The translations under genes and the position numbers were made by a program. DNA of 45,122 nucleotides from UBA9619 sp964630665. Lineage in GTDB: Bacteria > Pseudomonadota > Gammaproteobacteria > Arenicellales > UBA868. Where the stretch lies: NCBI GenBank assembly GCA_964630665.1, contig CAZVVN010000022.1:1-45122 (forward strand). Reading direction: 5' to 3'. The first letter of the stretch is position 1. Each line of letters begins with the position of its first letter. Shown piece after piece: positions 42,256 to 45,122 of this stretch. The notes below the pieces were generated by a model, which ran no database searches, was not told the DNA's origin, and was given only the letters and a program-made list of their open reading frames with translations.

Positions 42256-43494
42256 ATGAAACTCCTTGAGCCAATCACCCTACCGGTACCCGGAATCCGC
42301 CAGATCGGTGTCGAATTGACCCTGCTTCAGGCCAGCAACGCGGTCATCGCCTTCATATTCGCGATCTCGGCTCCCGTCGCTATCATGCTGGGAGTCGGGG
42401 CCCAGGGTGGATTGTCCGAGCAGGAGCTGAGTTCCTGGATCTTTGGGGCATTTGTCGTCAATGGCTGTCTAAGCATTGGGATGTCCTTGATCTATCGTCA
42501 ACCGCTGGCTTTCTTCTGGACCATTCCAGGCTCCGTTCTGCTCGGCCCCGCACTCGAACACCTGGACTTCGCCCAGGTTGTCGGTGCGTTCTATGCCACG
42601 GGCCTGTTGCTGCTGGTACTCGGGCTCAGCGGCTGGGTGCGCCGGATCATGTCGCTGTTGCCCATGCCGATCATCATGGCGATGGTCGCAGGGGTGTTCG
42701 TTCAGTTCGGACTCGACTGGGTCGACGCTTTGTTAAAGGACTGGATGATTGCTGTTCCCATGACTGTCGCTTTTGTGCTGCTGTCGCTGAATGCACATCT
42801 GGCAAAACGTCTGCCGCCGATGATCGGGGTCCTGATTGTTGGCATTCTTGCAGTCGTACTGACCGGTGGTTTCGAACCCTCATCTGTGCTTCAGACTGCG
42901 ACAGTCCGACCGGTTCTTTTCCTTCCAGTGTTCTCATGGCAGGCAATCGTTGAACTGACGATCCCGCTGGCAATCACGGTGCTGGCCGCCCAGAATGCCC
43001 AGGGTATCGCCATCCTCAGGGACACTGGTCACAGTCCACCAACGAACAGCATCACCGCTGCCTGTGGTGTGACTTCCCTGGTGAGCGCGGCTATGGGGAC
43101 CGTATCGACCTGCCTGACCGGCCCTGTCAATGCTCTGATTTCAAGTGGTGGCGACAAGACCCAGCATTACACGGGGGCCATACTTGTTGGACTGATGGCG
43201 ATCGCCTTCGGCATCATGGCACCGGTCTTTACCCACCTGATGCTGGGTGCGCCACCGGCATTCATTGCAACACTCGCAGGACTCGCTATGCTGCGAATAC
43301 TTCAAAATACATTCATGGTGTCATTTCGCGGCAGCTATTCGCTGGGGGCCCTGGTTACCTTTCTAGTAACTGTCGCGGGGCAACCCATTCTGAACATCGG
43401 GGCACCGCTCTGGGCACTGGTCTTCGGCTACACGGCATCGCGCCTGATGGAGCGACGCGACTTTGGCCCGGCGAAGAACCCTGAACAACAGTAA
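42256..43494 (+). CDS. BenE-family transporter
   Basis: A 412-residue inner-membrane protein of the benzoate:H+ symporter (BenE) family, with about 12 helices. LLQASNAVIAFIFAISAPVA in the first part, PLAFFWTIPGSVLLGPAL and FGLDWVDALLKDWMIA in the middle, and ACGVTSLVSAAMGTVSTCLT in the second half are family features. BenE proteins carry aromatic carboxylates, but the range of the family is wide. No benzoate-degrading genes are adjacent. It is convergent with the Rieske oxygenase gene. Confidence 0.88.
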   Translation: MKLLEPITLPVPGIRQIGVELTLLQASNAVIAFIFAISAPVAIMLGVGAQGGLSEQELSSWIFGAFVVNGCLSIGMSLIYRQPLAFFWTIPGSVLLGPALEHLDFAQVVGAFYATGLLLLVLGLSGWVRRIMSLLPMPIIMAMVAGVFVQFGLDWVDALLKDWMIAVPMTVAFVLLSLNAHLAKRLPPMIGVLIVGILAVVLTGGFEPSSVLQTATVRPVLFLPVFSWQAIVELTIPLAITVLAAQNAQGIAILRDTGHSPPTNSITAACGVTSLVSAAMGTVSTCLTGPVNALISSGGDKTQHYTGAILVGLMAIAFGIMAPVFTHLMLGAPPAFIATLAGLAMLRILQNTFMVSFRGSYSLGALVTFLVTVAGQPILNIGAPLWALVFGYTASRLMERRDFGPAKNPEQQ

Positions 43495-43521
43495 TAAATC
43501 TGTCTGATACCGGCACCTCGA

Positions 43522-44652
43522 TCAAAGCGCGGGGTCGACAACAGGCCGCATTGCATCCGCAACCAGCTCCTGGAACCGGCGCACGCTCGCTTCCCAATGA
43601 GGTGACAACAGACCCCCCGGTCCTGCTACGTCTGATTGGCGGCCTTCCTGCAGGCGCTCACAGATAGCGTGGTCCTCGCGGTGGACTTTCTCCCACAAGT
43701 GCCGGATGGGGTCCACTGCGGCCTCACTGTGATCGCTATCGCGGTGAAGATAGATCACCCGCTTCTGGGCTGTGGTATCAACTGACACGGGCTGATTCAG
43801 ATGCACACCGAGCTGGTCGGGGTGATACAACCCCAGCACGAGATTCGGGAACAAAGTCAGATAACGTGAACTCACTCCGAGTGTATCCCGGCTCGCGTCG
43901 CACTGTTGCTCTGACGTCAGTTCTACCGCGCTGCCCAGGCAATGCCCGTCAATGACGACAATGTGATCTTCCAGAGGCTGACTGGTAGTCGTCTTGTGCA
44001 CGAACTGGACATGATATGGTTCGATGAAATTTTCCATCAGCAGTTTCCAGTTACATCTGAGCTCACCGAACTCGATGGCTGCAACGGGTACGAATTCATC
44101 TGGCTTAAAGCTACCAAGCTGCCGACGCAGGGGAGCAATAAACGATTCAAAATCTGGAGCATCTGCGTCGAGGTTAACGAACACCCAGTCATGGAATGTT
44201 GTGCAGAAAATCTCTTCCAGACCGTTGTCTTCGAGCCGGAAACCATCGGGCAGACTGGTCTTCTCACCACCAAAATACGGTGCCAGACGAAGCCCGCCCT
44301 CGAGGTCGTACGACCAGCGGTGATACGGGCAGGTGATCAACCCGCTGCAATGCCCCGGCTGGTCGACGAGCTTGAGATTTCGGTGTCGGCAGACATTGTG
44401 GAACGCCCGGATGCGGTCTTGCGCACTACGGACCAGTAATACCGGCTTGCCAGCGACCGTGATCGGGGCGACGTCGCCGACCCGGGGTAGGTCATGGGCA
44501 AATGCAACAAAAACCCAGGAACTGGCAAAAAGGTATCGGGCTTCCAGCCGAAAAAATTCGCTATCAGTGTAGGCCACGGCCGGCAGCCCGTGCCTGGTCT
44601 CACCTTGCTGGTCAAACCGATCAAACAGTCTCTGGTCAAGCCTGTCGGTCAT
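43522..44652 (-). CDS. Rieske non-haem iron oxygenase, large subunit (quaternary-amine type candidate)
   Basis: A 376-residue oxygenase component. The Rieske [2Fe-2S] ligands are C88, H90, C108 and H111 (CRHRNLKL, CPYHRWSYD). The mononuclear iron site is in MENFIEPYHVQFVH (H214, H219) with a later acidic ligand in the C-terminal half. The spacing and the C-terminal HWEASVRRFQELVADAM resemble oxygenases acting on betaines, carnitine and stachydrine rather than ring-cleaving ones. It needs a separate reductase, which is not in the window. It is divergent from a glutamine-synthetase-like gene, a pairing that suits methylamine release and capture. Confidence 0.85.
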   Translation of the reverse strand: MTDRLDQRLFDRFDQQGETRHGLPAVAYTDSEFFRLEARYLFASSWVFVAFAHDLPRVGDVAPITVAGKPVLLVRSAQDRIRAFHNVCRHRNLKLVDQPGHCSGLITCPYHRWSYDLEGGLRLAPYFGGEKTSLPDGFRLEDNGLEEIFCTTFHDWVFVNLDADAPDFESFIAPLRRQLGSFKPDEFVPVAAIEFGELRCNWKLLMENFIEPYHVQFVHKTTTSQPLEDHIVVIDGHCLGSAVELTSEQQCDASRDTLGVSSRYLTLFPNLVLGLYHPDQLGVHLNQPVSVDTTAQKRVIYLHRDSDHSEAAVDPIRHLWEKVHREDHAICERLQEGRQSDVAGPGGLLSPHWEASVRRFQELVADAMRPVVDPAL

Positions 44653-44818
44653 AAAGGACGCTCGCGTTCAGCTGCTAAACCAACTGCCCTGCCCCGCAAA
44701 ACCAGGCCCAGGCAGACGCACACGATAACAGAGATTTTACTTTTTGCGTACGGCTAAATAGACTCGTTTGCGATTTACCGCAGCCCGCGATTTACAACAC
44801 TTAAACCAAGGACACGCC

Positions 44819-45122
44819 ATGGCCTACATTGAGCATTTCGCTGACGCATTACCGGATCCGGCCCGCGTCGCAGAAGAAAAGAGCCGACTCGAAGCTGCTG
44901 GTGTGAAATACATTCTGTCCTGTTGGATCGACCTGCTCGGTGTGCCCAAGACCAAACCAGTCCCGATCAGTGATTTTGAACTGCTGTGCATGGGCAAAGG
45001 CCCACAGTTCGCAGTCCATTCAATTTCATTCGTACCCGAACTGGGACCCGCTGACTCAGACCAGATCCCCCTGCCCGATCTCGACAGTCTCATGATCTGC
45101 CCGTGGGATAAAACCTGCGCCT
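44819..45122 (+). CDS. Glutamine synthetase-like protein, N-terminal part (cut by window end)
   Basis: The first 101 codons of a gene that runs off the window. VKYILSCWIDLLGVPKTKPV is the beta-grasp start of glutamine synthetases, and LPDLDSLMICPWDKT matches the PD-S-L-x-x-xPW block before the catalytic domain. The catalytic part is not visible. AAGGA lies about 7 bases before the ATG. The group could be type III GlnT, gamma-glutamylmethylamide synthetase or gamma-glutamylputrescine synthetase. Next to a Rieske-type demethylase I favour a gamma-glutamylmethylamide-type role, but only weakly. Confidence 0.78.
   Translation, partial: MAYIEHFADALPDPARVAEEKSRLEAAGVKYILSCWIDLLGVPKTKPVPISDFELLCMGKGPQFAVHSISFVPELGPADSDQIPLPDLDSLMICPWDKTCA

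Noticed and set aside
1..45122. tRNA, rRNA, CRISPR arrays, insertion sequences and phage genes
   Set aside because: I looked for these on both strands and saw no tRNA-like arms, repeat-spacer arrays, transposase genes or phage structural genes.

Overview
The window is 45 kb of ordinary-looking chromosomal sequence from a proteobacterium with an oxidative, scavenging lifestyle, probably marine. I infer this from the content: binding-protein transporters with Tat signals, many flavin, Rieske and Fe(II)/2-oxoglutarate oxidoreductases, a DMSP-lyase-family cupin, an iodotyrosine-deiodinase-like flavoprotein and an enolase-superfamily enzyme of the hydroxyproline-betaine type. Alpha- and gammaproteobacteria both fit and I cannot decide between them. 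There are no rRNAs, tRNAs, IS elements, phage genes or CRISPR arrays. One 10-base N gap (40425-40434) marks an assembly join inside a gene.

Layout. 132-6630 (+): a polyamine-type ABC transporter (binding protein, ATPase, two permeases) runs by overlapping genes into a class III aminotransferase-fold enzyme and an APH-fold kinase. The last two resemble the human phospho-lyase (AGXT2L1/AGXT2L2) and amino-alcohol kinase (HYKK) types, so the operon may import, phosphorylate and deaminate an amino alcohol. 6795-9429: malonyl-CoA decarboxylase (-) head to head with an unusual transcarbamylase (+) that keeps the carbamoyl-phosphate site but not the ornithine loops. 9490-11556 (-): overlapping GST, SLOG-fold and EamA genes. 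11731-12201: a thioesterase, followed by a 511-base stretch with a broken SDR gene. 12713-18907: a zinc-type oxidoreductase, three luciferase-like flavin monooxygenases, an MFS carrier and a DUF1330 protein.

18950-24360: metallo-hydrolase, peptide deformylase, thioesterase, RidA, gamma-glutamyltransferase and a Bcr/CflA exporter. 24826-29285: DMSP-lyase-like cupin, acyl-CoA synthetase, thioesterase, small unknown protein, iodotyrosine-deiodinase-like flavoprotein and a methyltransferase. 29329-33874: TauD-type dioxygenase, a TRAP permease remnant, MazG-like protein, metallo-hydrolase, EamA carrier and 2-hydroxyacid dehydrogenase.

34073-41844 (-): one long apparent operon, read right to left, of a peptide-type ABC transporter (binding protein, two permeases, double ATPase), a 47-codon frame starting directly after the ATPase stop, a PhzF-fold protein lacking the usual catalytic Glu, and an enolase-superfamily epimerase/dehydratase close to the hydroxyproline-betaine epimerase group. 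42256-45122: a BenE-type carrier, a Rieske oxygenase resembling quaternary-amine demethylases, and divergently the start of a glutamine-synthetase-like gene cut by the window edge.

Both ABC operons carry a strong hairpin directly after the binding-protein gene, a common way to keep that mRNA segment abundant. The strongest candidates for new biology are the transporter/phospho-lyase/kinase operon, the altered transcarbamylase, the deiodinase-like enzyme with its full substrate triad, and the transporter/PhzF/epimerase operon. All functions are read from sequence motifs and remembered family patterns; no database search was possible.
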